Of a DNA stretch of 64,000 nt, positions 36,118 to 46,158 are shown one piece after another; position 1 is the stretch's first letter; each line of letters opens with the position of its first letter. The stretch lies in the NCBI GenBank assembly GCA_028689055.1, contig JAQTWZ010000006.1:17586-81585 (forward strand). Reading direction: 5' to 3'. The notes under the pieces were generated by a model. The model made no database searches and was not told where the DNA came from. It was given only the letters and a program-made list of their open reading frames with translations. This DNA is from Sulfurimonas sp. (GTDB taxonomy: Bacteria; Campylobacterota; Campylobacteria; Campylobacterales; Sulfurimonadaceae). The translations under genes and the position numbers were made by a program.

Positions 36118-36924
36118 ATGACAAAAACACTTATCGCCAATATTGACTCTATACCGGCTTTACCGGAATCTGTTCAAGAAGTTGAACGCATCTATCAAGA
36201 TGATAACTCTACTTTTGAGGATATGCAAAAGGCTATAGAGAAAGATCCTCTCCTTACTGCAAATATCCTTCGTATCGCAAACGCACCGATGTACGGTGTC
36301 AAAAGCAAAATCTCCAGTGTCAAGCAGGCTATCTCTTTGCTTGGAAAAGATGCCGTGAGAACATTCGTGCTCAATAGTGCAGTAAACACGAGTTTTGCTA
36401 TCGATCTTTCTCCTTATGGAATGAGTAAAGAGCAGTTCTCTTTTGCGTGTGAGAGACAACTGGCTCTGATGATCCACTGGCTTATCCGTCGTCAACCAAA
36501 ACGTTTACGCGTGCTTGGACCAGCTGCGTTTTTAGTAGATATCGGTCGTATCATTATCGCAAGAACACTCATAGAAGACGGGAAAACATCTATCATCAAA
36601 GATGCGATGCAAAACGGTACAGATGTATCAAAAGCTGAAAAAGCAGCATGCGGCGCTCAGGCTACGGACGTTACGGCGACGCTGTTTCACAAATGGAATC
36701 TTGATGCAGATATCATCCACACGATTCGCTACAGCGATGATCCTGAAGGAACTGTAGAAGAAGAAAGAGAGATGGCGGCAGAACTCAAAGCTGTACGTGA
36801 GAGTGTTATGCCAAACGGTGAGATCACGGATGCTTCTATCGCTACTGCGAAAGAGACTATCGAAGAATTTGGACTAGATTTGGCGAGTTATGAGAAAGCT
36901 TTAGAGAAAATTTTAAGCGTATAA
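36118..36924 (+). CDS. HDOD domain protein
   Basis: The 268-residue protein is essentially one HDOD domain: IPALPESVQEVERIYQ, IEKDPLLTANILRIANAPMY, ISSVKQAISLLGKDAVR and FLVDIGRIIIAR. HDOD proteins look like HD phosphohydrolases without the catalytic metal residues and act in signalling, often with cyclic-di-GMP or motility. No output domain is present. It is a single forward gene sharing a terminator with the convergent glmU. Confidence 0.88.
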   Translation: MTKTLIANIDSIPALPESVQEVERIYQDDNSTFEDMQKAIEKDPLLTANILRIANAPMYGVKSKISSVKQAISLLGKDAVRTFVLNSAVNTSFAIDLSPYGMSKEQFSFACERQLALMIHWLIRRQPKRLRVLGPAAFLVDIGRIIIARTLIEDGKTSIIKDAMQNGTDVSKAEKAACGAQATDVTATLFHKWNLDADIIHTIRYSDDPEGTVEEEREMAAELKAVRESVMPNGEITDASIATAKETIEEFGLDLASYEKALEKILSV

Positions 36925-36930
36925 AAAATG

Positions 36931-36956
36931 ATTAGGCTCTTCAAAAAGAGCCTAAT
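36931..36956. terminator. Bidirectional terminator between the HDOD gene and glmU
   Basis: The perfect 11-bp stem ATTAGGCTCTT/AAGAGCCTAAT has a 4-nt loop. Poly-T follows on the plus strand and poly-A precedes (poly-T for the minus strand). The glmU stop codon lies inside the right arm. Confidence 0.9.
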
Positions 36957-38256
36957 TTTTTCCGAAAAATTGATAATAAAAATCTTTGAGTGTTTTAAGT
37001 TTGGTTCTACTTATTGCCAGTGAACCTTTTGTTATCGTCCCGCTTGTCACAGTTGTTCCCGCCGCTATCATCACATCATCTTCGATAGTAACAGGCGCTA
37101 CAAGTTGGCTATCGCTTCCTATAAAGACATTTTTGCCTATGATGGTTTTATACTTTTTGATACCGTCATAGTTACAAGTAATCGTGCCCGCACCTATGTT
37201 TGTACCTTCTGAGACTTCTGCATCGCCGATATAACTTAAGTGTCCGGCTTTAACGCCTTTGAGTGTGCTTTTTTTGATCTCTACGAAGTTGCCTATATGC
37301 GTCTCTTCTATTTCCGAAGCAGGGCGTAGATGTGCCATCGGACCGACATCTGAATTTTTGACGATGCTATCTTCTATAACACTGCCTGCTTTGATATGTG
37401 AGTTCTGGATAAAAGAGTTACCCGTGATACGGCAGCCGTTTTCGATGATACATTCACCCTCAAACACAACCCCTTCTTCTATAAAAATCGTTTGTGGCAG
37501 TTGCATGATGACACCTGCGTTCATCCAATGCTCTTTGATACGATTTTGCATAATCTCTTCAGAATCTGCCAAATCTTTTTTGGAGTTGACACCTTTGAAA
37601 TGCTCTTCATCTACAAGTAAAGGCGAGATACTCAAACCATCCATACGTGCCATAGAGACGACATCTGTGAGGTAGTACTCTTTTTGTGCGTTCTCATTTC
37701 TTAGAAGCGGAATGTATTTATCTAAAACAGTTTTAGAAAAAGCATAGATACCTGCGTTTACGGTACTTACCTGAAGTTCAAGTTCTGTGGCATCTTTTTG
37801 CTCAACGATTTTTTGCACTTGCTTATTTTCTATGATAACTCTTCCATATCCATCAGGATTTTCAAGATCAAAGATAGACATGATGATATCTGCATCATTG
37901 TGCAAAAAGCCTTCAAGAGCTTTTGCGGTGATAAGCGGCATATCACCGTTTAAGACCAAAACTTTTTCATTTTTTGGTGTTATATTTTTCATAGCTCCAC
38001 CCGTGCCCGGATAGTTTTCGGCATCTTGGATGACAAAGTTTATGTCATCAAAGTAAATTTCCATCTGTTTTTGCACTTCTTCTTTTTGGTGGGCGATGAC
38101 AACCGTGATGTCATTTGAGAGTTCACGAGATGCTTTGATGATATGATAGAGCATCGGTTTGCCACTTATGGAGTGGAGCACTTTGGCTTTGGGTGATTTC
38201 ATGCGGCTGCCTTTTCCGGCGGCGAGGATAACTATACTTATTTTATCTTTATTCAT
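36952..38256 (-). CDS. glmU: Bifunctional UDP-N-acetylglucosamine pyrophosphorylase/acetyltransferase
   Basis: The 434-residue protein has an N-terminal nucleotidyltransferase domain ([29 protein letters not shown]) and a C-terminal left-handed beta-helix acetyltransferase ([40 protein letters not shown]). It makes UDP-GlcNAc for peptidoglycan and LPS. It is full length for the phylum and overlaps the upstream phosphatase gene by 4 nt. Confidence 0.95.
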   Translation of the reverse strand: MNKDKISIVILAAGKGSRMKSPKAKVLHSISGKPMLYHIIKASRELSNDITVVIAHQKEEVQKQMEIYFDDINFVIQDAENYPGTGGAMKNITPKNEKVLVLNGDMPLITAKALEGFLHNDADIIMSIFDLENPDGYGRVIIENKQVQKIVEQKDATELELQVSTVNAGIYAFSKTVLDKYIPLLRNENAQKEYYLTDVVSMARMDGLSISPLLVDEEHFKGVNSKKDLADSEEIMQNRIKEHWMNAGVIMQLPQTIFIEEGVVFEGECIIENGCRITGNSFIQNSHIKAGSVIEDSIVKNSDVGPMAHLRPASEIEETHIGNFVEIKKSTLKGVKAGHLSYIGDAEVSEGTNIGAGTITCNYDGIKKYKTIIGKNVFIGSDSQLVAPVTIEDDVMIAAGTTVTSGTITKGSLAISRTKLKTLKDFYYQFFGKN

Positions 38257-39563
38257 TTACTTCTCCTACAAGGTGTATTATCTTTTTTGATGATAAATTG
38301 GTCTGCAATTTTACCATCTTTACTTAAAAATTTTGAGCTGAGTGTTGTCGGTGTGATTTCCAAAATCACAGAACCCATCTCCTGCAGACTAAACGGCAGA
38401 GCAGGGTGCTTGAGGTCTGCTTTGTCAAGTTTGGATGAAGAACCGCAAACTTGATAAATAGTCCCGCTGTTTTCTGTTCTCTCAAGTGCTTTTGTATAGC
38501 AACTCTCTACATCTTGAACGAGATGTTTCTTCGCATCAAAACTTTCACTTTTGCCATAATGCCCAATCATAAGTTTGGAACGCTCATAATCATGAGAATG
38601 CCCGCTGAGAACGAGGTCAACTCCATAAGCATCAAAAATAGGAACAAAGTTTTCTCTTATATCACGCAGTCTTCCACCGCTGTCATAGTCGCTATCTGAA
38701 TGATGCCCGCCGTCTGTATAGGGCGGTGTATGAAACACTACGATGACCCACGGTTTTGTATTTGCTTCAAGGTCTTGTTTGAGCCATGAAGCCATTGCAC
38801 CATCAGCAGCTCTATCTGCTGTTTCACTATCGAGCATGACAAGGTGTAAATTGCCGTTGTTGAGACTGTAGTAGCGTTCATCGCCGCTTTTGATTCCTCC
38901 ATTTTCCCCATTTACAGGATAGTCAAAGATATCATAAAAAGCCCAGCGTCTGGCATCATGATTACCCATAGCAGCCCATGGCGCAAAGCGTTTGAGAAGT
39001 TCTGGATAGGCTTCAAAAAAACCTTCATTATAATCTTTTTGTGTTCCACTCGTGTAAGCATTGTCGCCAAGCAAAACCCACATATCGAGTTGGCTTAGAT
39101 TGTTATCTATGTATGTGAGCATACTTTCATAGACACTTTGCTGATCTTTGCCTCTTTTACCACTGTCACCGATGAGCCAGATTTTTTGGAGTTCTGCGTT
39201 TTGGCAAGGAGTTACGAAACTTCTATCGGTATTGTCTATCTTCAAGGAAGAAGAGGTGAGTGAGTAAAAATATTTTGTACACTCTTTGAGATTTGAGAGG
39301 GTAAGAGAGTGTTTTTTATCTGCTGCGTTTTCTGAGAGTTTTGTATCAAGTGTTGTAGAAGAGAGACCATAGGAGAGTGTGCCTATCTCTTCTTTTGGTG
39401 TTCGCCATTTGAATGTCACTGCGTTTGGCGTTTGCATCACCATATAGGGCTGTCTCTCTACAAAAACATAACTTCCATAAAGAACATCTACAAATCTTGC
39501 AATCGCATAAACAGAGATGACAAGAAAGAGATAAAGGAGGGATTTTTTAAGAATTTTTTTCAA
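38253..39563 (-). CDS. Purple-acid-phosphatase-like metallophosphoesterase
   Basis: The 436-residue protein has an N-terminal membrane anchor or signal segment ([17 protein letters not shown]), then a fibronectin-like domain as in purple acid phosphatases ([18 protein letters not shown]). A metallophosphoesterase domain follows, with [27 protein letters not shown] and [11 protein letters not shown]. It probably acts in the periplasm on phosphate esters. It lies between glmU and a PAP2 phosphatase in the envelope cluster. A purple-type phosphatase is unusual for this phylum. Confidence 0.85.
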   Translation of the reverse strand: MKKILKKSLLYLFLVISVYAIARFVDVLYGSYVFVERQPYMVMQTPNAVTFKWRTPKEEIGTLSYGLSSTTLDTKLSENAADKKHSLTLSNLKECTKYFYSLTSSSLKIDNTDRSFVTPCQNAELQKIWLIGDSGKRGKDQQSVYESMLTYIDNNLSQLDMWVLLGDNAYTSGTQKDYNEGFFEAYPELLKRFAPWAAMGNHDARRWAFYDIFDYPVNGENGGIKSGDERYYSLNNGNLHLVMLDSETADRAADGAMASWLKQDLEANTKPWVIVVFHTPPYTDGGHHSDSDYDSGGRLRDIRENFVPIFDAYGVDLVLSGHSHDYERSKLMIGHYGKSESFDAKKHLVQDVESCYTKALERTENSGTIYQVCGSSSKLDKADLKHPALPFSLQEMGSVILEITPTTLSSKFLSKDGKIADQFIIKKDNTPCRRSK

Positions 39564-40221
39564 GTTTGTCCTTCATTTTGGAATATAAAAAAAGTGTAGA
39601 GAGTGTTCCTACAATGATGCCGGCAAAAATATCACTGATAAAATGGTCGTTTGCCAAAACTCTGCTAAGAGCTAAAATAATTGCTAAAGAGAACCATAAA
39701 AGTTTATATCTAGGGAAAAACAACAAGAGATAAACCGTTACTGCGACAATGGTCGTCGTGTGCCCTGAGGGAAAAGAGGAGTAGGTTGTAGGGGATTCAG
39801 CGAGTGTCATAAAGTGGTATCGCATCTTTTCTAAAAATCCCATGTCAAAATTTTGAAATAATAAAAAGCCATATTCATCATGTCCATCCCGAAGTCCCCA
39901 AGGTCGTATGCGCGCAAAGAGCCATTTGAGAAGAAGATTGATAACTCCTGAAAAAAGATTGATGTAGAGAAGAAAAAGAAATCTCTGCTCATGAAGAGTA
40001 TTTTTTTTATAATATTTGAAAAAAATAAACCCAAAAATACCTGTAGCAATGTACCAATGAGATTCTCCCGCGATACTGATAGTATCTCCAATAGTTTCAT
40101 ATGTCGCAATATTGGCTAAAAAATACTCTGCGACACTTCTGTCTATAAAAAAATAACTTGCAAAAATGAGTAGAAGCATCACACCTACAAAAAGAAGAAG
40201 GCTGCGTTTTCTAAACATCAT
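39547..40221 (-). CDS. PAP2-family membrane phosphatase
   Basis: The 224-residue protein has about six membrane segments and the PAP2 signature blocks KWLFARIRP, SSFPSGHTTTIVAVTVYLL and SRVLANDHFISDIFAGIIVG. Such enzymes remove phosphate from lipid diphosphates or lipid A. The ATG at 40221 has AAGG 6 nt upstream and is favoured over 40245. It overlaps the preceding transferase by 4 nt and the downstream phosphatase by 17 nt. Confidence 0.88.
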   Translation of the reverse strand: MMFRKRSLLLFVGVMLLLIFASYFFIDRSVAEYFLANIATYETIGDTISIAGESHWYIATGIFGFIFFKYYKKNTLHEQRFLFLLYINLFSGVINLLLKWLFARIRPWGLRDGHDEYGFLLFQNFDMGFLEKMRYHFMTLAESPTTYSSFPSGHTTTIVAVTVYLLLFFPRYKLLWFSLAIILALSRVLANDHFISDIFAGIIVGTLSTLFLYSKMKDKLEKNS

Positions 40222-41663
40222 CGTAAACCTTGGTAGTTTGTGCATTTGACAAGCTCGATAGAGTTTACTTTTTTAGAGTTGAGGGAGATATCAAAACTCT
40301 CTAATTTCGTTGTTTTGTCACATTTTGCAAGTTCATAAATAGTTTTATGATAAAAATAAGTATTGATAAATATCAAATCTTTTCCGATTGGAGAGCTTTT
40401 TTCCCAAAAATCAAATTGATCTTTTCTTGCATCAATAAGATAAACTTTACTTTTATTGTGCAGGTTATAATAAATTGCGCGCGATGCTACCGTCCAGTTT
40501 GTCACAGCGAGTGCCTCTTTTTGAGTGTTGTGAATATGTGTATTTGCTTTGCTCATGATCTCATTCCAGCCATAAATGTCTCGATGTACAGATTTGTACT
40601 CCGGCATAGGCGTAAACTTAAATGCAAGTTCACCGTAAGCATAAAGAGTGACAAAAATACCAAAACCAACGATAAATGAGAGATAGACCTGTGCAGGTTT
40701 TCTCGATGCGAGTAAAAGATAATAACTTCCAAGAGGGATAAAAAGCATATAAAAAAGAGCACTCCAATGCGGAAGAGCCGTTTTATAAAGAGAGGCAAAA
40801 CTAAAAAACATAAAAAGAACAAGACCAAAAAGTGCAGTGAGAAAAAGCGTATCATTTTCACTATGCAGAGCCTTATAAAGCCCAAAAAACGCAAGTGGAA
40901 ATAAAAAAGGATTATAAGCCCCAAATTGTGCAGCCAAAGAGCTTAAAAACGCAGTTGCGTTTATGCCGCTTTCGCCTACAACATGATCACTTTGATAAGC
41001 AAAACTTGCCCAGTCATTTTGGATATTCCAAAGAATAACAGGTGAGATAATGATAAGTCCCAACATGAGCGCAGGAATAATCGCAGGGCTAGATAAAAGG
41101 TCATATCTCTGTTTGATAAAAAAGTACAAAATTATAGGAACGAGAAACAAGACGGCTGTATATTTTGACAAACCTGCGAGTCCAAGAAGCAGAGCCAAAA
41201 AGAGCCACATCCACAAAGAGTTGTTTTTTTCTATGGCGATAACGGTGAAAATAATAGGCAAAACGAGTAAAAAGAGAAGTGTATCAGGTAGAAGCATCAA
41301 AAAAAGTGCATTAAATAAAAACGAAGCATGCAAAGCTAAGACACCCATGAGTGCGAAGGAAGCATTTTTTGATGCATCGTAGATAAGTTTATAGATGAAA
41401 AAAGGTACGATAAAACCTATAAGAATCGCCCACACACGTGCCGAAAGCTCACTCACGCCTAGAAGATAAATAGCACCGTATTGCATCCAACCAACCAAAG
41501 GCGGATGGTCAAAATAGCTCAAATCAAGGTGTAAACCATATAAAACATAGTGTGCTTCATCCACTCCAAGCGCCACAAAGGGAGCGATAACTATTCTAAG
41601 AATAGCTACCAAAGTGATGAAATATAAAAAAAGTCTATACTCTGGATATGTTAAGTTCATCAA
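40218..41663 (-). CDS. GT39-family membrane glycosyltransferase (ArnT-like)
   Basis: The 481-residue membrane protein has the first-loop acidic motif LGVDEAHYVLYG and the following SYFDHPPLVGWMQYG, typical of dolichyl/undecaprenyl-phosphate-sugar transferases such as ArnT. About ten further hydrophobic segments and a periplasmic tail follow. It would move a sugar from a lipid carrier to lipid A or another acceptor. A paralogue lies at 43.8 kb. It overlaps the GT9 gene by 29 nt. Confidence 0.85.
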   Translation of the reverse strand: MMNLTYPEYRLFLYFITLVAILRIVIAPFVALGVDEAHYVLYGLHLDLSYFDHPPLVGWMQYGAIYLLGVSELSARVWAILIGFIVPFFIYKLIYDASKNASFALMGVLALHASFLFNALFLMLLPDTLLFLLVLPIIFTVIAIEKNNSLWMWLFLALLLGLAGLSKYTAVLFLVPIILYFFIKQRYDLLSSPAIIPALMLGLIIISPVILWNIQNDWASFAYQSDHVVGESGINATAFLSSLAAQFGAYNPFLFPLAFFGLYKALHSENDTLFLTALFGLVLFMFFSFASLYKTALPHWSALFYMLFIPLGSYYLLLASRKPAQVYLSFIVGFGIFVTLYAYGELAFKFTPMPEYKSVHRDIYGWNEIMSKANTHIHNTQKEALAVTNWTVASRAIYYNLHNKSKVYLIDARKDQFDFWEKSSPIGKDLIFINTYFYHKTIYELAKCDKTTKLESFDISLNSKKVNSIELVKCTNYQGLR

Positions 41664-42867
41664 GTTTAAAGCGAAGCGTGTTAAATACCCAATCAGGTGT
41701 GATAATCTGGATACATTGGTTGTCAGAACATGGCGTTTTTCTATGGTTGGATGCGCTTACGCACGGACTACAAGCCATACCTGCATAGATAGGAGTAGTC
41801 GGTCCAAGAGAACTGTAAAGAGCAGGTGTCTCAGGTCCAAAGATAACAAAGGTATGCATATCCGTGATAGATGCAAAGTGCGCTGGACCTGAGTCATTTG
41901 TAAGCATAAAAGCACTTACGCTGTAGAGCGCGGGGAGCTGTAAAAACTTTACTCCTCCTGCAAAATTGATACAGCGTTTGTCATTTACATAATTAGCCAA
42001 CATACCTGCACCTTCTTTTTCAGCGGGAGCGCCTGTGAGTAAAACGATAGCATTTTCATTATATACTAAAATCTTTTTGATAACATCACCATAGTTTTCT
42101 CTTTTCCAGCGACGCTGAGGAAGGAGGTCGGAAGCATTGGAATTTACGAGAATGATAGGGTTTTTTTCTCTATCAAAACCTTCGTACATCGTAGCAATAA
42201 CATCCAAAACATCGAGTTTATCATCTTCTTCGATCTGCGCTTTTGCTATCATTATCTCCGAATCAGGAATAACTCTTTTTGTATGTGGTAACTCTTCCTT
42301 GTCGTTGAGAAGTGCATCTACGAGTGAGATAAAGTTTTTGGCGATATGCTGGTGTGCATTGTAGGCAACTTTGCGGGTCAAAAAGTCTCCTCTGTAGAGT
42401 CCTTCATTGTGAAACGCATGAAATCCTACACGGTTTACAGCACCACAGGCAGCAGTTAAAAGTGCTGTAAATCGGGAGAAAAGCTCTAAGTCTATCACAG
42501 AGTCTATCTCGTTTTTACGGCACCATTTTAAGAAGTTAAATGCACTTGTAGCAAGGTTGACGATAGAACTTTCATCTATGCAAAAAATGTTTTCTTCTTT
42601 TACCGTTCCTAAAAGCTGGAGGGAAACTTTATTTTTTGAAAAGATAACAAAAAAGAGTTCTCCTTCGATATTTGCCTGAAGTTTTCTCATAGCAGGATCA
42701 ACGATGATAGCGCTTCCCATTTCTGAGAGTTCGATAAAGAGAACATTTTTAGGTTTTACTCTTTGTTCGGGTGTAATGAGATTGACTGCTTTTTTCAGTA
42801 AAGTCCCTAAAAACGTAAGCGGAACGCCTGCATAGTGGTCAATATTTCTCATTGTATCTACATTCAT
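41635..42867 (-). CDS. GT9-family glycosyltransferase (heptosyltransferase-like)
   Basis: The 410-residue protein has the GT9 pattern: VLFIELSEMGSAIIVDPAMR near the N-terminus, FSRFTALLTAACGAVNRVGF, LTNDSGPAHFASITDMHTFVIFG and a C-terminal cysteine-rich CSPCVSASNHRKTPC. Relatives add heptose to LPS core using ADP-heptose; related members use other sugars. The 29-nt overlap with the downstream transferase suggests tight co-expression. Confidence 0.85.
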   Translation of the reverse strand: MNVDTMRNIDHYAGVPLTFLGTLLKKAVNLITPEQRVKPKNVLFIELSEMGSAIIVDPAMRKLQANIEGELFFVIFSKNKVSLQLLGTVKEENIFCIDESSIVNLATSAFNFLKWCRKNEIDSVIDLELFSRFTALLTAACGAVNRVGFHAFHNEGLYRGDFLTRKVAYNAHQHIAKNFISLVDALLNDKEELPHTKRVIPDSEIMIAKAQIEEDDKLDVLDVIATMYEGFDREKNPIILVNSNASDLLPQRRWKRENYGDVIKKILVYNENAIVLLTGAPAEKEGAGMLANYVNDKRCINFAGGVKFLQLPALYSVSAFMLTNDSGPAHFASITDMHTFVIFGPETPALYSSLGPTTPIYAGMACSPCVSASNHRKTPCSDNQCIQIITPDWVFNTLRFKLDELNISRV

Positions 42868-42889
42868 TTTGTTTTTCCTTTGTTGCGTT

Positions 42890-43795
42890 TTATGTTACTT
42901 TTTTACTTTTGATCCAGAAGTACGAGCCTGGAAGTGAAGAGATGATAAGCAGTATCCCGTAGATGATACTCATAGCCAAAACCTTTGTCTGGTCTGCACC
43001 GATAAGTAAAAATATCCCTATCATTGCTCCTTCACGTATCCCCCATCCAGCCAAAGAAATAGGGACTATCGTGAGTAAAAATACAGGAGGCACGGCGATA
43101 AGAAAAATCTGGAAACTTAAGTGCAAATCGATACTCAAAGAGAGTCCGTACATAGTAAGAACAGAAAGAAGGTGTATCAGTACGGAGATGGCTATATGTT
43201 TTATAAGAGTTTTTCTATCAGGATAGAGAGCGTTGAGCCTTCTAGCTAATCTATGAAAAAGATCTAAAAATTTATATTTTCCTAAAAATTTGATCTTCTC
43301 AAGGTGAAAAAGTGTGATAAAACCTAGGATGCCGCCTAAAGTTATAAGGATGATAAGCAAAGAAAACTCTTTGTCAAATGTTCCAAAAAATATAATTGTA
43401 GCCAGAAGGTTGAGAACTAAAAGTCCTACAAGTCCGACAACTCTATCGACAAAAACACCATAAAAAGAGTCTTTTTTGTCATAGCCTTTTTGTACCAGAT
43501 CAACTATTTTTATAGCATCTCCGCCGATACTGCTTGGAAGCACTTGATTGAAAAAAGAGCCTTTGAAGTAGCTTTGCACATAAAATGAAAGTTTTTCTTT
43601 AAAGATAAGAAGTTGAGAGATTTTAAACCATCTATAAGCAGCTAAATAGGTACTGGCAAGCTGTAAGAGAAGTGCTAAAAGTATCCAGCCACCATGGCTT
43701 TTGTAGAGTATGGTGTAAAGTTTTTCGAAGTCTATATACTGAAATAAATAGTAAAACAGAACAATCGTAATTAAGAGTTTAATAATGTTTTTCAT
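42890..43795 (-). CDS. Flippase-like (LPG synthase TM, UPF0104) membrane protein
   Basis: The 301-residue protein has about eight membrane segments and the conserved LAAYRWFKISQLL, FFNQVLPSSIGGDAIKIVDL and SLAGWGIREGAMIGIFLL. This family includes the membrane domain of lysyl-phosphatidylglycerol synthase and predicted glycolipid flippases. It lies between GT9 and GT39 genes, consistent with envelope glycan export. Confidence 0.85.
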   Translation of the reverse strand: MKNIIKLLITIVLFYYLFQYIDFEKLYTILYKSHGGWILLALLLQLASTYLAAYRWFKISQLLIFKEKLSFYVQSYFKGSFFNQVLPSSIGGDAIKIVDLVQKGYDKKDSFYGVFVDRVVGLVGLLVLNLLATIIFFGTFDKEFSLLIILITLGGILGFITLFHLEKIKFLGKYKFLDLFHRLARRLNALYPDRKTLIKHIAISVLIHLLSVLTMYGLSLSIDLHLSFQIFLIAVPPVFLLTIVPISLAGWGIREGAMIGIFLLIGADQTKVLAMSIIYGILLIISSLPGSYFWIKSKKVT

Positions 43796-43846
43796 CAGGT
43801 GCCATATTCTAAATTGGGTGCTATTTTATCTAAAAGTTACTAAATA

Positions 43847-45244
43847 TCAGTTTATAGCATCACTAACACGATAGATATAAAAGGTTTTATTTCCCTTTGG
43901 TCCTTTTTGTACCGTAAGGGTATCCACAAGCCGGACGTTTTTATAATTTTTTGTGAGTTCCGCTTCTTTTGCATCGCTAGTAAGCACTAAACCATTTTTG
44001 AGATAACCTATTTCTCTCCACATATCATACTGAGAAAAACGCGATGCAACTGCCAAATCTGCTTGAGGATGTCCTTTAAGATAAAACTCTAAGAGTGCGG
44101 TAATAGTTAAGTGATCTCCATAAAAAGCGTCACCTGCTTGTGCATTTTTTTCTACAAGTGTTATAGCTTCTTTGTTCCCGTACATTCTGTCTTGAAAAAT
44201 TTCCAGATAAAAAAGCAGACCAAAACGCCCGATAAGCGTAAGGAAAAGAGCAATATAAAGACCGATTTTGAAACTTTTTTGTAGCTCATGTCTGGAAATA
44301 ATGTAAGCCAATAAGATAACGGCACTTACATACGCAGGAGCTGCGTAGTTAAGTGCCATCGACTTGAAAAGACTTTTGTAGAGAAAAAAGAGGAGGGTGG
44401 TAAGTGTTACAACTGCAAGAAAAAAAAGTTTTTCCTCTTTTATATAAAGTTTGTCTTTTGCAAGATAGAAAAAAAGTAAAGCGGCAAAAACAGGAGAAAA
44501 CACCATAAACTGCCCGAGGATATACTCTAAAGTGCTTGAGAGAGAAATCTTAAAACTCTCAGATGAACCGTGTTCTAGTTGAAAATGAAAACTTATCCAG
44601 TCGTTTTGATAGTTCCATAGAAGCATCGGTGATACGATAGTAAGAGCAATAATTGTAGCGGTATAAAATTTTATATTAAATAGTATGTCTCTGCGTTTAA
44701 GGAGGATAAACAAAACAATACTGACAATAAGAAGTATAGAAGTGTATTTACTCAGCATCATAAAACCAAGCATAAAACCGGCTACAATAAAATCACTCCA
44801 TTTGTTATCAAAAAGTGCTTTATAAACATAATAAAGACTTAATGTCCAAAATAAAATGAGAGGAGAATCCGGTGTCGTAATGATGTAGCCCGCATGAACA
44901 AGGATGAGACTAGAGAAAATAATCACTGCGTTTAGGGCGATATGCTCATCAAACATTTCACTGGAGAGTTTAAATATGTAAAGAGCGGCGATAGAAAATG
45001 AAAAGACATTAACCAGTCTTACACCCCACTGGGACTCTGAGATAAAGTTTGTGAGATAGATAAGATAGGCAATCATGGGTGGATGGTCGTAGTAGCCGTT
45101 TTGTAAATGATGACTCCACATCCAATAGTAAGCCTCATCCCCGTGCAGAGGTAAAAAAGCGTTGTATATGGCACTGAAAATTGCTAAAAAAAGGATGATA
45201 AAATAGGCGCTTTGTTTTGGTCTGAGAGTAAAAAAATTATACAT
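43847..45244 (-). CDS. GT39-family membrane glycosyltransferase, second copy
   Basis: The 465-residue membrane protein has HGDEAYYWMWSHHLQNGYYD and HPPMIAYLIYLTN, the same GT39/ArnT-type signature as the 40.2-kb gene. The two are clear paralogues of similar length and topology, so they may act on different positions of the same envelope glycan. It is the first gene of the envelope run, divergent from the motor operon. Confidence 0.85.
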   Translation of the reverse strand: MYNFFTLRPKQSAYFIILFLAIFSAIYNAFLPLHGDEAYYWMWSHHLQNGYYDHPPMIAYLIYLTNFISESQWGVRLVNVFSFSIAALYIFKLSSEMFDEHIALNAVIIFSSLILVHAGYIITTPDSPLILFWTLSLYYVYKALFDNKWSDFIVAGFMLGFMMLSKYTSILLIVSIVLFILLKRRDILFNIKFYTATIIALTIVSPMLLWNYQNDWISFHFQLEHGSSESFKISLSSTLEYILGQFMVFSPVFAALLFFYLAKDKLYIKEEKLFFLAVVTLTTLLFFLYKSLFKSMALNYAAPAYVSAVILLAYIISRHELQKSFKIGLYIALFLTLIGRFGLLFYLEIFQDRMYGNKEAITLVEKNAQAGDAFYGDHLTITALLEFYLKGHPQADLAVASRFSQYDMWREIGYLKNGLVLTSDAKEAELTKNYKNVRLVDTLTVQKGPKGNKTFYIYRVSDAIN

Positions 45245-45337
45245 ATTTAGGTGTCCAGATGATTATATTGAAAGTGAATTATACCCTTTTAGTCGGTGCA
45301 GAGTAAAAAAAATGAAGAAAATCAATCTTTTTAGTGT

Positions 45338-45364
45338 TTGACATAATATTTTTTGTGGTATTAT
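45338..45364 (+). promoter_or_regulatory. Sigma-70-like promoter of motA
   Basis: TTGACA (45338-45343) and TATTAT (45359-45364) are separated by 15 nt, 30 nt before the motA start. I saw no sigma-28 or sigma-54 flagellar promoter signature in the gap. Confidence 0.5.
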
Positions 45365-45393
45365 AAGCCAATTATTAATTACTAAGGTTTAGA

Positions 45394-46158
45394 ATGGATT
45401 TAGGTACAGTCATTGGTATAGTTTTAATTATGGCGCTTCTTCTTGGTGCTATGGCCATGGGCGTCGGTGTTGGTCCGTACATAGATATCCCTTCAGTTTT
45501 AATTGTTGTCGGTGGTAGTATCGGTGCGCTGATGATATCTTTTAAACCGGCACAGATGAAAGCATTTGTGAAAATTTTTATGATTGCCATTAAGCCTCCT
45601 GAAGAGGATGTGGCGGCACTTATAAAAAAACTTGTTGAGTTCGCTACAAAAGCAAGAAAAGACGGTATTTTGGCACTTGAGTCAGAAGTGAACAATGAAG
45701 AGAACCAGTTTTTGAAAAAAGGTTTATCTATGGCGATTGACGGGAGTGAACCCGATACAATCCGTGAGCTTTTAGAGATAGAGATGGAGCAGACAAGTAC
45801 GCGTCACAAGATACACGGTTCTATCTTCAACCAATGGGCAGGGCTTGCCGGGGCGATGGGAATGGTTGGTACGCTTATAGGTCTTGTTGCGATGCTTTTA
45901 AATATGGCTGACCCTTCAGCAATCGGTCCTTCCATGGCGGTTGCCCTCCTTACAACGATGTATGGTGCGATTATCGGGAATGTTTTTGGGACACCTATTT
46001 ACAATATCCTCTCTATTAGAAATGATGAAGAAACACTTGTCAAAGAGATGATACTTGCAGGTATTATGTCTATACAATCAGGTGACGCACCAAGGGTTTT
46101 GGAAGCAAAACTTCTGAGTTATCTCGCACCAAATCAACGCGTAAGCCAGTTTGAATAA
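45394..46158 (+). CDS. motA: Flagellar motor stator protein MotA
   Basis: The 254-residue protein has four membrane segments: an N-terminal pair (IGIVLIMALLLGAMAMGVGV and VLIVVGGSIGALMISF) and a C-terminal pair around AGAMGMVGTLIGLVAML. The cytoplasmic loop carries the charged residues that contact FliG. MotA and MotB form the ion channel that drives flagellar rotation. The stop overlaps the motB start as TAATG. Confidence 0.95.
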   Translation: MDLGTVIGIVLIMALLLGAMAMGVGVGPYIDIPSVLIVVGGSIGALMISFKPAQMKAFVKIFMIAIKPPEEDVAALIKKLVEFATKARKDGILALESEVNNEENQFLKKGLSMAIDGSEPDTIRELLEIEMEQTSTRHKIHGSIFNQWAGLAGAMGMVGTLIGLVAMLLNMADPSAIGPSMAVALLTTMYGAIIGNVFGTPIYNILSIRNDEETLVKEMILAGIMSIQSGDAPRVLEAKLLSYLAPNQRVSQFE

